This document shows positions 1-9,432 of a stretch of 64,000 bases of DNA, piece after piece. Source of the stretch: an uncultured Clostridium sp. (lineage in GTDB: Bacteria > Bacillota > Clostridia > Lachnospirales > Lachnospiraceae); contig CABVBU010000002.1 in the NCBI GenBank assembly GCA_902496665.1, positions 108,196 to 172,195 of the forward strand, in the 5' to 3' direction. Made by a program: the position numbers and the translations under genes. A model generated the notes under the pieces. That model saw nothing but the letters and a program-made list of their open reading frames with translations, was not told the origin of the DNA and did not search any database. Numbering within the stretch: position 1 is the stretch's first letter; the number at the start of each line of letters is the position of its first letter.

Positions 1-76
1 TTTTTTCTCTGTATACATAGTACCATAAAAAACGTGAAAAAGCAAACCTTTGTTCGAAGAAAATACCGAAAAAGAA

Positions 77-105
77 TTGACAAACATATGTTCGCATGGT
101 AAAAT
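77..105 (+). promoter_or_regulatory. Promoter of the yneA-like SOS gene
   Basis: TTGACA (77-82) and TAAAAT (100-105) are separated by 17 bases, a good sigma-A promoter. A LexA-type box lies in the spacer, so repressor binding would block polymerase directly. Confidence 0.8.
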
Positions 106-140
106 CTAAACCAGAACAGATGTTCTCGAACGTGAGTTTG
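81..140 (+). promoter_or_regulatory. Three LexA (Cheo-type) SOS boxes
   Basis: Three matches to the Firmicutes SOS box (GAAC, four bases, GTTC) occur in a row. They are CAAACATATGTTCG (81-94), AGAACAGATGTTCT (113-126) and CGAACGTGAGTTTG (127-140). The first lies between the -35 and -10 elements; the other two lie just downstream of the start site. lexA is often divergent from yneA and may lie just left of the window, which cannot be seen. Confidence 0.8.
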
Positions 141-169
141 CACTTGCTGAATACAAAGGAGGAAAATGT

Positions 170-484
170 ATGAAGAAGTATTTGATAGCCCTTGTTATGA
201 TCGTAATGATTATGTCCTGTTTTTTTGGAAAGACCCTGGTAATGGCGAATGAGGAGAGCGACGATACCGTATATAATCGTTACTATACGACAATCGAAGT
301 AGAAAAAGGTGATACGCTCTGGTCCATTGCGAAGATTTATTATCACCACTCCGGTATGTCCGTGCGGGAATACGTATATGAACTGAAGCTGATGAACGGA
401 ATGATCTCCGATGAGATCCGTGCCGGGGATATGATCTCTGTGGAGTACTTTGCGGAGACTCCGGGGAATCCATATAAGAAATGA
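170..484 (+). CDS. yneA: YneA-like SOS cell-division suppressor with LysM domain
   Basis: A 104-residue protein with one N-terminal membrane segment or signal anchor (about residues 4-25) and one LysM domain (about 42-92, with the motif VEKGDTLWSIAKIYY). Size, topology and LysM match YneA of Bacillus, which is made during the SOS response and delays division from outside the membrane, probably by binding peptidoglycan. The three LexA-type boxes upstream support this role. The start is the ATG after AAAGGAGG. A hairpin terminator follows at 553-587. A different small LysM protein is possible, but the SOS promoter makes the YneA assignment likely. Confidence 0.8.
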   Translation: MKKYLIALVMIVMIMSCFFGKTLVMANEESDDTVYNRYYTTIEVEKGDTLWSIAKIYYHHSGMSVREYVYELKLMNGMISDEIRAGDMISVEYFAETPGNPYKK

Positions 485-552
485 TATGAAACAAAAATGA
501 TATTTGACAGATACAGGTTCTGCGATAAGAACAGGATTTCTAAACGAAAAAC

Positions 553-587
553 AAGATCCCGTGAACAGGTAAATGTTCTGGGATCTT
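553..587 (+). terminator. Rho-independent terminator after the yneA-like gene
   Basis: AAGATCCC (553-560) pairs with GGGATCTT (580-587); inside it GAACA pairs with TGTTC. A T-rich stretch follows. The rest of 485-724 holds no other recognisable feature. Confidence 0.75.
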
Positions 588-724
588 ATTCTTTCTAAAA
601 TGTGAAGCATTCATAGTTTATCTTGTGGGGGAGTGGACTCGAACTGCTGTAAACATGAAGTAAAATACCAGCGGCAATATGCGGTAAAACGGGGGATGGA
701 GTAAATTCTTTGCGCAGCCTTTGC

Positions 725-753
725 TTGATATTGCCGGTGCAAAACGGTAAAAT
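725..753 (+). promoter_or_regulatory. Promoter of sbcDC
   Basis: TTGATA (725-730), a 17-base spacer and TAAAAT (748-753) lie just upstream of the sbcD ribosome site. I see no SOS box here. Confidence 0.6.
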
Positions 754-788
754 AGAATTAATAACAGTACTGACTACAGGAGGCACGA

Positions 789-1922
789 ATGAAATTATTC
801 CATTTATCAGATCTTCACATCGGAAAAAGAGTCAATGAATTTTCTATGATCGAAGACCAGAAATATATTCTTGAGAGAATCCTGGATCTGGTGGAAGCTG
901 AGAAACCGGATGGGATAATTCTTGCGGGAGATATTTACGATAAACAGATTCCGTCCGCGGAGGCGGTGCAGGTATTTGATACATTTATCACAAAGCTTGC
1001 AGAGAAAGAGCTTCCTGTATTTATTATCAGCGGCAATCACGATTCGGCGGAAAGGCTGGCCTTTGGAGGCAGACTATTAGACAGCCGGGGAATTTATCTT
1101 TCACCTGTGTACGACGGAACGATCACTAAGATTCCGCTAAAAGACCAGTATGGGACTGTCTGGGTCCACCTGCTCCCATTTATCAGACCTTCGATCGTAC
1201 GCCACGTATTTGAGGACGAGGCGGACTCGGTCACCGATGTCCAGTCTGCGGTCCAGACGGTGATTCGCCATATGGAGATCGATCCGGCTGACAGAAATAT
1301 CCTTGTGGCGCACCAGTTTGTCACAGGAGCTTTCCAATGCGGATCGGAGGATATCCAGGTCGGTGGTCTCGACAATATTGATGCGGCGGTATTTGAACTG
1401 TTTGATTACACTGCACTTGGACATATCCATAGTCCCCAGAATGTGGGAAATGGCATGGTGAGGTATTGCGGCACACCTTTAAAATATTCGTTCTCGGAGG
1501 CGGATCAGGAAAAATCCGTCACTGTGGTTGAACTGGAGAAGAAGGGAAATGTAATGACCCGTCTGCTGCCTTTAAGACCTATGAGGGATATGAGGAAGAT
1601 CCGCGGAACGTATCTGGAGTTGACTGCCCGCCTGTTTTACCAGGATATGGACTGCAATGACTATATCCAGGTGACGCTGACGGATGAGGATGATGTTCCA
1701 GATGGTCTTCAGAAGCTGCGTGTGATCTACCCTAATATTATGCAGCTTCTATATGATAACAGAAGAACGAGAAACAGTCAGGAGATCAATGCAACCCAGG
1801 CAGTAGAGGAAAAGACAGAGATAGAACTGTTTCGTGAATTTTATGAACTCCAGAATAACCAGCCGATGACGAAACAACAGGAAGACTTTGCAGAACAATT
1901 GATCCGGGAGATAAAAGAATGA
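789..1922 (+). CDS. sbcD: SbcD, nuclease subunit of the SbcCD (Mre11-Rad50) complex
   Basis: A calcineurin-like metallophosphoesterase of 377 residues. The metal-binding motifs are DLHIG (8-12), GDIYD (47-51), GNHD (82-85) and a later GHIH. SbcD is the double-strand exonuclease and hairpin endonuclease that, with SbcC, opens DNA hairpins and processes breaks and protein-blocked ends. A GGAGG site precedes the ATG. The stop overlaps the sbcC start in ATGA, so the subunits are translationally coupled. Hairpin cutting by SbcCD matters here because the window contains long palindromes. Confidence 0.95.
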   Translation: MKLFHLSDLHIGKRVNEFSMIEDQKYILERILDLVEAEKPDGIILAGDIYDKQIPSAEAVQVFDTFITKLAEKELPVFIISGNHDSAERLAFGGRLLDSRGIYLSPVYDGTITKIPLKDQYGTVWVHLLPFIRPSIVRHVFEDEADSVTDVQSAVQTVIRHMEIDPADRNILVAHQFVTGAFQCGSEDIQVGGLDNIDAAVFELFDYTALGHIHSPQNVGNGMVRYCGTPLKYSFSEADQEKSVTVVELEKKGNVMTRLLPLRPMRDMRKIRGTYLELTARLFYQDMDCNDYIQVTLTDEDDVPDGLQKLRVIYPNIMQLLYDNRRTRNSQEINATQAVEEKTEIELFREFYELQNNQPMTKQQEDFAEQLIREIKE

Positions 1923-4720
1923 AACCTAAGAAACTGGTGATCAGTGCTTTTGGCCCATATGCGGGAGAGAACACGGTCGACTTTGAAAAACTTGGAGAAC
2001 ATGGACTTTACCTGATCACAGGTGATACAGGTGCCGGTAAGACGACAATCTTTGACGCGATTACATTTGCCCTGTACGGGGAGGCCAGCGGAACTGTGCG
2101 GGAGGCCGGAATGTTCCGAAGCAAGTATGCGAAGGCGGATACAGAAACATTTGTAGAACTGACCTTTACCTATCAGGGAAAAGATTATACTGTCAGAAGA
2201 AATCCTGAATACGAATGTCCGAAAAAGCGGGGAACCGGATTTACAACGAAAAAAGCGGAGGCAGAGCTGATCTATCCCGACGGACACCAGCCTGTCGTGA
2301 AGATGGGAGCGGTCACAAAGGCAGTGACAGAGCTTATGGGTCTTGACTACAAACAGTTCACCCAGATCGCGATGATTGCCCAGGGGGATTTCCAGAAGCT
2401 TCTGATCGCGGGAACTGCTGACCGTGGAGAGATATTCCGGCAGATCTTCCACACGGAGATCTATCAGGCACTTCAGGGGCGGCTGAGAGATGAGGAGAGG
2501 CGCAGGAAAAAAGATTACGATGAACTGCGCCGGAGCATCGGCCAGTATCTGGATGATGCCTGCTTTGAGGAGGATCCGGCTGCAGAGCAGGAGTTCCTTA
2601 CTTTGAAGAAGACTGGCTTTGAAGGAAAAACAACCGATGGAATCAATCTGCTGCGTGTGGAAACGGAAAAAGAAAAAACACACCTGGAAATGCTGGATAA
2701 GACAATCCGTGACATGGAGGAACAGATCCGCCGCGTCAGCGAAAAAAAGGGAAAGGCAGCCCAGCTTCGCAGGATAACAGCTGAACTTGAAACAAAAAAG
2801 CAGGAACTGGAACGCCTGAAGCCGGAGCATGAACAGGCACTTGCTGAGTGGAAACGAGCAGAAGAACAGTCGGAAATCCGTGAAAGAATGGCGGAAAAAA
2901 TTCAGAAGCTGGAACTCAGCCGTCAGAGCTTTATGGAACTGGACGTGAAACGGGAAGAAAGCGGAAAAAAGGAAAAGACTCTTTCAAAGATCCGGACAGA
3001 AAGAAAAGAGAACGCAAGCCGGATCGGTCTTCTGCAAAAAGAACTGGAGAACGGACGTAGGGACAAAGAACGCGGTTCCGGAATCCTGGTGGAAAGGGAG
3101 AAACTTGCGCAGGAGAAAGAAGAACTTCTGCGCCGCAGAAAGGAATTGGGAGAACAGCTGAGCCGGGTGGATTCCGTGAACCAGGATCTCAAGATGGCCC
3201 AGAAAGAGTACAGAAGCGCTGTTGGCAGGCGTGATGAGACCCGCGGGATCTATGAACACCTGGAAAAGCTGTTTCTGGATGCACAGGCAGGTATTCTGGC
3301 AAAAGACCTGGAGGAGGGAATGCCCTGCCCGGTATGTGGTTCCCTCCATCATCCGGATCTGGCAAAAACATCGATGATGATCCCGGATGAAAAAGAATTG
3401 AAACGGAGAGAGCAGGAAGCGGCACAGGCAGGAGAAAAAGTTCAGAGACTCAGTGAACGGGCAGGATTGTTAAAACAGAATCTGGATCGGGAAATGAGCA
3501 ATGCAGCTGAACAGATCCGTGCGCTGAAAACGGAGAATGGAGATGAAACCTTGGCGGGCAGAACCCCTGAAGAGTTTTTGACTGCTGCTGGATCGATAAT
3601 CAAAAAATTCGATGGGGAACTTCACGAGCTGGAAAACCGCATAAAATCAAACATGGAACAGCAGAAGGCACTGGACGCATTGGACGGGATAATCAACCGT
3701 CTGGAAAAGGCGTTGAATACCGCGAAAGAAACAGATAAGGACCTGGCTGTTTCAGAACAGGACCTGGTGACAGGACTGGTGATGTTACAGAAGCAGATTG
3801 AAGAATCCCAGAGAAAACTGGAAGGCCAGAACGCCGCGGAGATCGAAGGAAATCTGCGTTCAATGAAATCCAGGAAGAAGGAATTGGATCAGGAAACGGC
3901 TGACGCGAAAAAGACTCTGGAGCGATATCAAAATCAGGAGGCAAGTCTTAACTCGGCGGTGAAAACACTGGAAAAGCAGATTCAGGAAACGGAGGATCTG
4001 CCGGAACATGAACTTTCTGAGACGTTAGAACTGCTGGAAACGGAGAAGAGAGAAACCTCAAAGATCCGCGAAAAGATATATTCCGCTTTACACAATAATC
4101 GCAGGATCTGTGAAGCTGTCTGTGGCCAGCAAAGCAGGATGGAACAGACGGAACTAGAATATATCTGGATCCATTCCCTGGCAGATACGGCAGGCGGGAC
4201 ATTGAGCGGAAAGAGCAAGATCGAATTGGAGACGTATGTCCAGATGGCGTATTTTGACCGGATCCTGCGGCGGGCGAATCTCCGTCTGATGACAATGAGC
4301 AGCGGTCAGTACGAGTTAAAGCGCAGAGAAAATCCGGAAAATAAAAAGGACAAGAGTGGATTGGAGCTGAATGTCATCGATCATTATAACGGAAGTGAGC
4401 GGAGCGTAAAGACGCTTTCCGGCGGCGAGACATTCCAGGCATCCCTTTCCCTGGCGCTGGGGCTTTCGGACGAGATCCAGTCCATGGCAGGCGGAATCCA
4501 GCTGGATGCCATGTTTGTGGACGAGGGATTTGGCTCTCTGGATGAGGATTCGTTAAACCAGGCGGTGAAAGCATTAGGAAATCTTGCGGAAGGGAAAAAA
4601 TTAGTCGGCATTATCTCCCATGTCTCCGAATTGAAAGACAGGATCGACAGGAAGATCATCGTAACCAAAAATCGAAGCCAGGAGGGAGTTGGAAGCAGCA
4701 TAAGAGTGATTGGAAATTAA
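1919..4720 (+). CDS. sbcC: SbcC, ATPase subunit of SbcCD
   Basis: A Rad50-type SMC-like ATPase of 933 residues. Walker A is GDTGAGKT (35-42). Two long coiled coils flank a zinc hook, CPVC (Cys470 and Cys473), that dimerises complexes. Near the C terminus are the signature LSGGETFQASLSLAL and a Walker B of the form VDEGFG. The coiled coils are rich in Glu, Lys and Gln, as usual. The family length is about 1000-1050, so this is slightly short in the coiled coil. It overlaps sbcD by four bases. Confidence 0.95.
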   Translation: MKPKKLVISAFGPYAGENTVDFEKLGEHGLYLITGDTGAGKTTIFDAITFALYGEASGTVREAGMFRSKYAKADTETFVELTFTYQGKDYTVRRNPEYECPKKRGTGFTTKKAEAELIYPDGHQPVVKMGAVTKAVTELMGLDYKQFTQIAMIAQGDFQKLLIAGTADRGEIFRQIFHTEIYQALQGRLRDEERRRKKDYDELRRSIGQYLDDACFEEDPAAEQEFLTLKKTGFEGKTTDGINLLRVETEKEKTHLEMLDKTIRDMEEQIRRVSEKKGKAAQLRRITAELETKKQELERLKPEHEQALAEWKRAEEQSEIRERMAEKIQKLELSRQSFMELDVKREESGKKEKTLSKIRTERKENASRIGLLQKELENGRRDKERGSGILVEREKLAQEKEELLRRRKELGEQLSRVDSVNQDLKMAQKEYRSAVGRRDETRGIYEHLEKLFLDAQAGILAKDLEEGMPCPVCGSLHHPDLAKTSMMIPDEKELKRREQEAAQAGEKVQRLSERAGLLKQNLDREMSNAAEQIRALKTENGDETLAGRTPEEFLTAAGSIIKKFDGELHELENRIKSNMEQQKALDALDGIINRLEKALNTAKETDKDLAVSEQDLVTGLVMLQKQIEESQRKLEGQNAAEIEGNLRSMKSRKKELDQETADAKKTLERYQNQEASLNSAVKTLEKQIQETEDLPEHELSETLELLETEKRETSKIREKIYSALHNNRRICEAVCGQQSRMEQTELEYIWIHSLADTAGGTLSGKSKIELETYVQMAYFDRILRRANLRLMTMSSGQYELKRRENPENKKDKSGLELNVIDHYNGSERSVKTLSGGETFQASLSLALGLSDEIQSMAGGIQLDAMFVDEGFGSLDEDSLNQAVKALGNLAEGKKLVGIISHVSELKDRIDRKIIVTKNRSQEGVGSSIRVIGN

Positions 4721-4905
4721 AAACAGCATATCATGGATTATGCTGACTTGAAAATAAAATCCAGCGTAAAAGCGGGTTATTAAAAGATAGCATGGCTTAT
4801 GAGTACGAAGTATGATAAAATGAGTATAAAAGAAATGCTTGAAATGGATAAAAGAATACCTGTGGCGGCAGTGGTTGTCGATATATGCAGATAGGGGGAG
4901 AGATC

Positions 4906-7044
4906 ATGAAAAAGCAAAAGAGTGCGGTTATGAATCTTATACTGGTGCTTTGCATCGTAGTCGGGATCATAACGATCGCGTTATTTACCGCAGACCAGAT
5001 GGGATTTTTCCAGGGTGAACCAAAGCAGGAGATTAAGGCGGAGCATACTGGTGAAGACGATCCGATACTCCGGGTTGCCGCAGATTATGATTTTTGTCCG
5101 AATTCATACTTTAACAGTGAAAATGAACTGACTGGTCTTTATATTGAAGTGATCACAGAGGTGGCAAACCGTCTTGGAATGAATCCTGTATTTTTGACGG
5201 ATACCTGGATCAAGAGCCGCGAAAAACTTACAAATGGGGAAGCAGATGTTCTTCTTGGTCTGGAAATCTTTTCCAATATGGAGGGGACGCTGAGGACGAT
5301 CCCAATCTGTTCAGATGAGCTGTGTGTCTTTGGAAAAACCAAAGTGAACAGTGCGGCTGCTCTGGCGGGAAAAAGAGTCGCGCTTATGGCACGGTCCGTC
5401 ATTATAAGCACCTTTGACCTTCAATGTGAATATGTGGAGTATAATACCAATACGGATATCCTGGAGGCAGTAGAAAACGGGGAGGTGGATTACGCGATCT
5501 GCCACGCCGCGGTTTCGGAAAAGACCATGGAAAAGAACAAGCTGGATCTGATCCGGGGTGTTACGATCATGAAGAGTTTTCCGGCGATGGCAGTAAAAGA
5601 ATCAAATCCTGAATTGCGGGAACAGCTGAATTCGGTTTTAAAGGATATGGCAGAAGACGGGACCTTATACCGCCTGAGAACAAAATGGATCGATGAATTT
5701 ACAAAAGACCGGTCTTTTGCGGCAATCTGGAAAGAAAATCACGCATTTTATATCACCGCTGTGATGGCTACTCTGCTTTTGACCTGCATCACATTTCTGT
5801 TCCGGATGAATGATAAAAAACAGGAAAAGTATATCTGTAAGCTTCTCGATTATCAGAAACAGCTGCAGATCTCAAACGAGGAGGCGGAGAAGGCAAGCCG
5901 GGTAAAAACGGAATTTCTGTCCCATATGTCCCATGATATCCGTACCCCGATCAATGGAATCATCGGAATGGCCCGGATGATCCGCAGGGATCCGGGGAAT
6001 ACGAAAAAGACATTGGAGTGCCTTGATAAGATCGATGTTGCGTCGAATCATCTGTTGTCGCTGATCAATGATGTTCTCGACATGAGTAAATTGGAGAGTG
6101 GAAATGTAGAAGCGGAGCATGTTCCGTTTTCTCTGGACGAGGAGATGAAAAACATCCGTGTGATTGCGGATGATCAGGCGCAGGAAAAACATCTTCATGT
6201 GCTTTTTAATGTCGGTCAGATCCGGCACCGGTATCTGGTAGGAAGTCCGGGTCATCTTCGCCGGATTTTGTTGAATTTGTTCAGCAACGCGATAAAATAC
6301 ACGCCGGAGGATGGAACGATCTGTGTTACGGCGAAGGAGCTTCTGGGACATAACGGAAAGGCGGTCCTGGAATTTTGTGTGCAGGACAACGGAGTTGGAA
6401 TAAGCCGTGAATTCATAGAAAAATATCTTTATAAGCCTTTTACCCAGGAAAGAGATTCGGCCCGCTCGAAATATCAGGGAACAGGACTTGGTCTCGCGAT
6501 CGTACATAATCTGATCGATATTATGCAGGGGACAATCCGTGTGGACAGTGAGCCTGGCCGCGGAACGACGTTTACAGTGACACTTCCGTTTGATATCGGC
6601 ACAGAACCAGTTCAGACAGAGACAAGTGAAGTAAAAGCGGACTGCATTCGGGAAATGAAAGTTCTTCTCGTGGAGGACAATGCGCTGAACTGTGAGATCG
6701 CGCAGGCGCTTCTCGAGGAGTATGGAGCGGTTGTCACAACCGCAGCAGATGGACGGCAGGCAGTAGAACTGTTCAAAGCGTCCCCGGTTCATGGATTTGA
6801 CGCGATCTTAATGGACATTATGATGCCTGTCCTCGACGGACTTGCGGCATCCAGGGAGATCCGGCATTTGGCCAGAAAAGATGCTGCCTCGATCCCGATC
6901 ATCGCAATGACAGCAAACGCGTTCGCGGAAGACCAGGAAAAGTCCTTTGACGCAGGAATGAACGAACATCTGACAAAACCGTTGGATCAGCATAAACTTT
7001 TGAAGGTCCTGGTAAAATATTATAAGAAGAAAAATGAATCATAG
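4906..7044 (+). CDS. Hybrid sensor kinase: periplasmic solute-binding sensor, histidine kinase and receiver
   Basis: A 712-residue protein. The domains in order are a membrane helix (10-27), an SBP_3-type amino-acid-binding sensor outside the cell (about 52-265), a second helix (281-299), a HisKA domain with the phospho-accepting His343 in SHMSHDIRTP, an HATPase_c domain (NLFSNAIKY near 460, DNGVGIS 494-500, GTGLGLAIV near 525-533), and a receiver (585-705) with phospho-acceptor Asp637 in ILMDIMMP. The layout resembles EvgS/BvgS-type sensors. I chose the ATG at 4906 because GGGGGAG lies 5-12 bases before it. No response regulator gene adjoins it, so its output partner is elsewhere. The ligand is unknown. 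Confidence 0.88.
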   Translation: MKKQKSAVMNLILVLCIVVGIITIALFTADQMGFFQGEPKQEIKAEHTGEDDPILRVAADYDFCPNSYFNSENELTGLYIEVITEVANRLGMNPVFLTDTWIKSREKLTNGEADVLLGLEIFSNMEGTLRTIPICSDELCVFGKTKVNSAAALAGKRVALMARSVIISTFDLQCEYVEYNTNTDILEAVENGEVDYAICHAAVSEKTMEKNKLDLIRGVTIMKSFPAMAVKESNPELREQLNSVLKDMAEDGTLYRLRTKWIDEFTKDRSFAAIWKENHAFYITAVMATLLLTCITFLFRMNDKKQEKYICKLLDYQKQLQISNEEAEKASRVKTEFLSHMSHDIRTPINGIIGMARMIRRDPGNTKKTLECLDKIDVASNHLLSLINDVLDMSKLESGNVEAEHVPFSLDEEMKNIRVIADDQAQEKHLHVLFNVGQIRHRYLVGSPGHLRRILLNLFSNAIKYTPEDGTICVTAKELLGHNGKAVLEFCVQDNGVGISREFIEKYLYKPFTQERDSARSKYQGTGLGLAIVHNLIDIMQGTIRVDSEPGRGTTFTVTLPFDIGTEPVQTETSEVKADCIREMKVLLVEDNALNCEIAQALLEEYGAVVTTAADGRQAVELFKASPVHGFDAILMDIMMPVLDGLAASREIRHLARKDAASIPIIAMTANAFAEDQEKSFDAGMNEHLTKPLDQHKLLKVLVKYYKKKNES

Positions 7045-7055
7045 CTGCGTGAAAT

Positions 7056-7109
7056 AGATGAACATGGCTGCCGATCAGCAAAACACAAATACGGCAGCCA
7101 TGTTCATCT
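7056..7109. terminator. Bidirectional terminator between convergent genes
   Basis: A stem of about 18 bp joins 7056-7073 (containing GAACATGGCTGCCG) to 7092-7109. It lies between the sensor kinase gene and tmcAL, which converge. Confidence 0.85.
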
Positions 7110-7121
7110 TTAAGACGGCAA

Positions 7122-8324
7122 TTATGGAATTATGATAAGTGGTCGTGTGAACTCATTTTTCTGCGTTTTTCCCGATTTCAGTTCCCGTACCATCCGACAG
7201 AGCTCGGATGCGGTCAGATCTTTCGTAAAAAGTTCATACGCTGCTGGGGAAAGAATATTTTTTGCGTCTGCGGTTTTTGTGATAACCGGGATGTCGCAGT
7301 GCTTTTTTAATTCCGCGAGGAGTGGTGCGGCGGATTTTCTAAATCCCAGGATGCGGATCCACGGAGCAAAACGAAAGTCTGCGAAAGTCATCTGCTCTTT
7401 GACTGTGATATCCAGCATGAGATTCATAAGGGCACGGCTGACCCTGGCGTAGGTGTACTGGCGGTCCTTACTGGCGGCAGTCAGCGCGTCTGTCCGCAAA
7501 AACTCCAGCCGGTTTTTATAGAGCTTTGCTGCCAGGTCTTCCGGCATCCCGGAAGTGTTCTGAAGCTTTTCCAGACTGGAAGTCAGGAGCTTCTGGTTTA
7601 GAAGGAGAGAAAAATCATCTGGAAACAGTGGAACCTCTGGCTCGTTCTCCATGCTCTTAAAATGAGAATCCGGAAGAACTGCAGTGAGAAATTCCAGATC
7701 CTGTTTATAAACCGCTTTCCGGATGGCTGTCGCGGAAGCGAGGGAACCGTTCCGTTTATCAGAGTGGTATCCGGGGTCTGAGCGCTTCAGGGTCCATGGA
7801 CTTATGGAAGAAGAGAATTCCTTTAATGCTTTCAGATACTCAACTGCAAGGATATCATTGGGGGAGACTGGTATGGAATCCTTCTTTGCGAGTGCCAGTG
7901 CCTGAGGGTATGTGAGACCGTTTCTGAGATTTTCACGGAGCAGAGTGGATTGTTCGTTCGTCTCCACACCGGCCTGTTCCGCCAGCTGCTCTAATTCCTT
8001 GATATTGCCAGATTCGCTTCCAAAGGAGAGTACGTCGATAATCCCCATATGGTGAAACAGGGAGATGCCGCAGCGGGCGAAATCCTGAGCGGCACTTAAA
8101 ACTCCGAAAACCGGCATTTCGATCACGAGATCCGCACCGGAGAGAAGCGCAGAGCGGGCACGGAATGATTTGCTGTAGATTGCCGGGATTCCACGCTGGA
8201 CGAAGTCGCCGCTCATGACAACTGTGACAAAATCAGCGCCTGTCTGTCGTTTCGTCTCTTCAATCTGATATTTATGCCCGTTGTGAAACGGATTGTATTC
8301 TGCGATGATGGCCGCTGTTTTCAT
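7122..8324 (-). CDS. tmcAL: tRNA(Met) cytidine acetate ligase TmcAL (YlbM)
   Basis: A 400-residue nucleotidyltransferase-fold protein. The N terminus AAIIAEYNPFHNGHKYQ has the HxGH-like adenylylation signature of TmcAL, followed by the typical VVMSGDFVQRG and FGSESG motifs. TmcAL uses ATP and acetate to make N4-acetylcytidine at the wobble position of elongator tRNA(Met). It stands alone on the minus strand and shares a terminator with the kinase gene. Length matches the family (about 400-415). Confidence 0.92.
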   Translation of the reverse strand: MKTAAIIAEYNPFHNGHKYQIEETKRQTGADFVTVVMSGDFVQRGIPAIYSKSFRARSALLSGADLVIEMPVFGVLSAAQDFARCGISLFHHMGIIDVLSFGSESGNIKELEQLAEQAGVETNEQSTLLRENLRNGLTYPQALALAKKDSIPVSPNDILAVEYLKALKEFSSSISPWTLKRSDPGYHSDKRNGSLASATAIRKAVYKQDLEFLTAVLPDSHFKSMENEPEVPLFPDDFSLLLNQKLLTSSLEKLQNTSGMPEDLAAKLYKNRLEFLRTDALTAASKDRQYTYARVSRALMNLMLDITVKEQMTFADFRFAPWIRILGFRKSAAPLLAELKKHCDIPVITKTADAKNILSPAAYELFTKDLTASELCRMVRELKSGKTQKNEFTRPLIIIP

Positions 8325-8559
8325 AATGTACGCTCCTTAAACAAAGTCTATTGATATCTCAAGTAAAAGCTGCATGGATTCCAACAGAATGGAAAAATCC
8401 TTTAACGCTCAGGTGAAATTTTTGTATGCCGCACCATGTCTGAATCCATTACCATGGAAATAAAGGCAAATGATGAATATTATGCAGGCACAATTCTAAA
8501 ATCCTAAACAGGTCATCATTTAATAATATAGACTATACAAAATATTAATGCAATATTTA
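8325..8559. other. Intergenic stretch between tmcAL and darA promoter
   Basis: AT-rich spacer between the divergent tmcAL and darA genes. It must hold the minus-strand promoter of tmcAL, which I could not assign with confidence. No open reading frame or repeat is convincing. Confidence 0.5.
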
Positions 8560-8588
8560 TTGTTATCAAAGAAAAAATGTGATATACT
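8560..8588 (+). promoter_or_regulatory. Promoter of darA
   Basis: TTGTTA (8560-8565), 17 bases and TATACT (8583-8588). Transcription would start near 8595, giving an untranslated leader of about 140 nt. Confidence 0.7.
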
Positions 8589-8734
8589 GCGTCTAAGCAA
8601 TGCGTGGAAGCCCTGACACTATCAGATTAGAATAGACATCAGGCTTTCGCGGACATGTTGTTAATGCTATATGTTACATCTTTGCGGCGCTCACCGCAAT
8701 CTTTGAAATAAGACGCAGAAAGGATGGATGCTAT
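8588..8734 (+). ncRNA. Structured leader of darA, candidate cis-regulatory RNA
   Basis: TGCGTCT (8588-8594) is complementary to AGACGCA (8711-8717), which ends just before the ribosome site. Inside this closing stem are an arm joining 8607-8616 to 8639-8648 (AAGCCCTGA with TCAGGCTT) and a hairpin TTGCGG (8682-8687), loop CGCTCA, CCGCAA (8694-8699). A closing stem next to the Shine-Dalgarno is a typical riboswitch layout. The 5' end of the closing stem overlaps the -10 end, so the true start may trim it. I match it to no known class. Confidence 0.45.
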
Positions 8735-9067
8735 ATGAAACTGATCTACGCAATTATCCGGTATGACAATGAGGACGATGTGACTACATCCCTCACGAAA
8801 CACAAATTCAGCGTGACCCGCCTTTCCACCAGCGGCGGATTTTTAAAAAAAGGAAATACGACTCTGATGATCGTGACAGAGGCGGAGCGTGTCGATGAGG
8901 CTGTCGATATTATTAAGAAGGAATGCGGCCATCACCAGAAAATCACTATCAATATGCCCTATGTATCCGGTTCCTCCATGGTTCACTGCGCGACCATGCC
9001 AATGTCCGTAGATGTGGGCGGCGCTACGATCTTCGTCGTAGATGTTGAGCGGTATGAGAAGATCTGA
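8735..9067 (+). CDS. darA: DarA/PstA, PII-like cyclic di-AMP receptor
   Basis: A 110-residue PII-like protein that belongs to the DarA (PstA, DUF970) family, by the N terminus MKLIYAIIRYDNEDDV, the STSGGFLKKGNTTLMIV segment and the C-terminal GGATIFVVDVERYEKI. DarA forms trimers that bind cyclic di-AMP between subunits; its downstream target is not well defined. GGATGG precedes the ATG. It is a single-gene unit with its own promoter, structured leader and terminator (9155-9199). Confidence 0.9.
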   Translation: MKLIYAIIRYDNEDDVTTSLTKHKFSVTRLSTSGGFLKKGNTTLMIVTEAERVDEAVDIIKKECGHHQKITINMPYVSGSSMVHCATMPMSVDVGGATIFVVDVERYEKI

Positions 9068-9154
9068 TATCAGCCAGGAAACAATCACGGTAAATGCTGT
9101 TCCAACATAATTCCAGAATGAGAGTGCAGCACAGAAAAAATTATAAAGAGTACA

Positions 9155-9199
9155 AAGAGCTTCGGCGGCAATTTTTGACCTGTCGGAGCTCTTATGTTT
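9155..9199 (+). terminator. Terminator of darA
   Basis: AAGAGCTTCGGC (from 9155) pairs imperfectly with GTCGGAGCTCTT (to 9193), followed by ATGTTTTT. The remaining bases to 9358 show nothing I can name. Confidence 0.7.
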
Positions 9200-9358
9200 T
9201 TACAGCAATAAAATATACCATGAAGGCCTTTTAGCCAATGAAAGGAGTTCCGAATCTATCGGGTGCCAAATAACTGGATATCCGCAGTTTTCCTACTGCA
9301 TTGTTTTATATTTAACAAGAGGTACTGAAAAAAGTGCAAAAAATTGGGGAATATAGTC

Positions 9359-9387
9359 TTGTATCCAGTATTTAGCTGCGATATAAT
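9359..9387 (+). promoter_or_regulatory. Promoter of pta
   Basis: TTGTAT (9359-9364), 17 bases and TATAAT (9382-9387), with pta beginning about 45 bases later. Confidence 0.75.
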
Positions 9388-9432
9388 AAAAACACGTATG
9401 AAAACCCTATATTGAGGAAGGAGTCAATCATC

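Noticed and set aside
1841..2830. A 329-codon minus-strand frame opposite sbcC
   Set aside because: Antisense shadow of the sbcDC coding sequence; composition is Cys/Phe/Leu-rich as expected from antisense of a coiled-coil gene.
5872..6792. A 306-codon minus-strand frame opposite the sensor kinase
   Set aside because: Antisense shadow; the plus-strand kinase and receiver motifs are complete.
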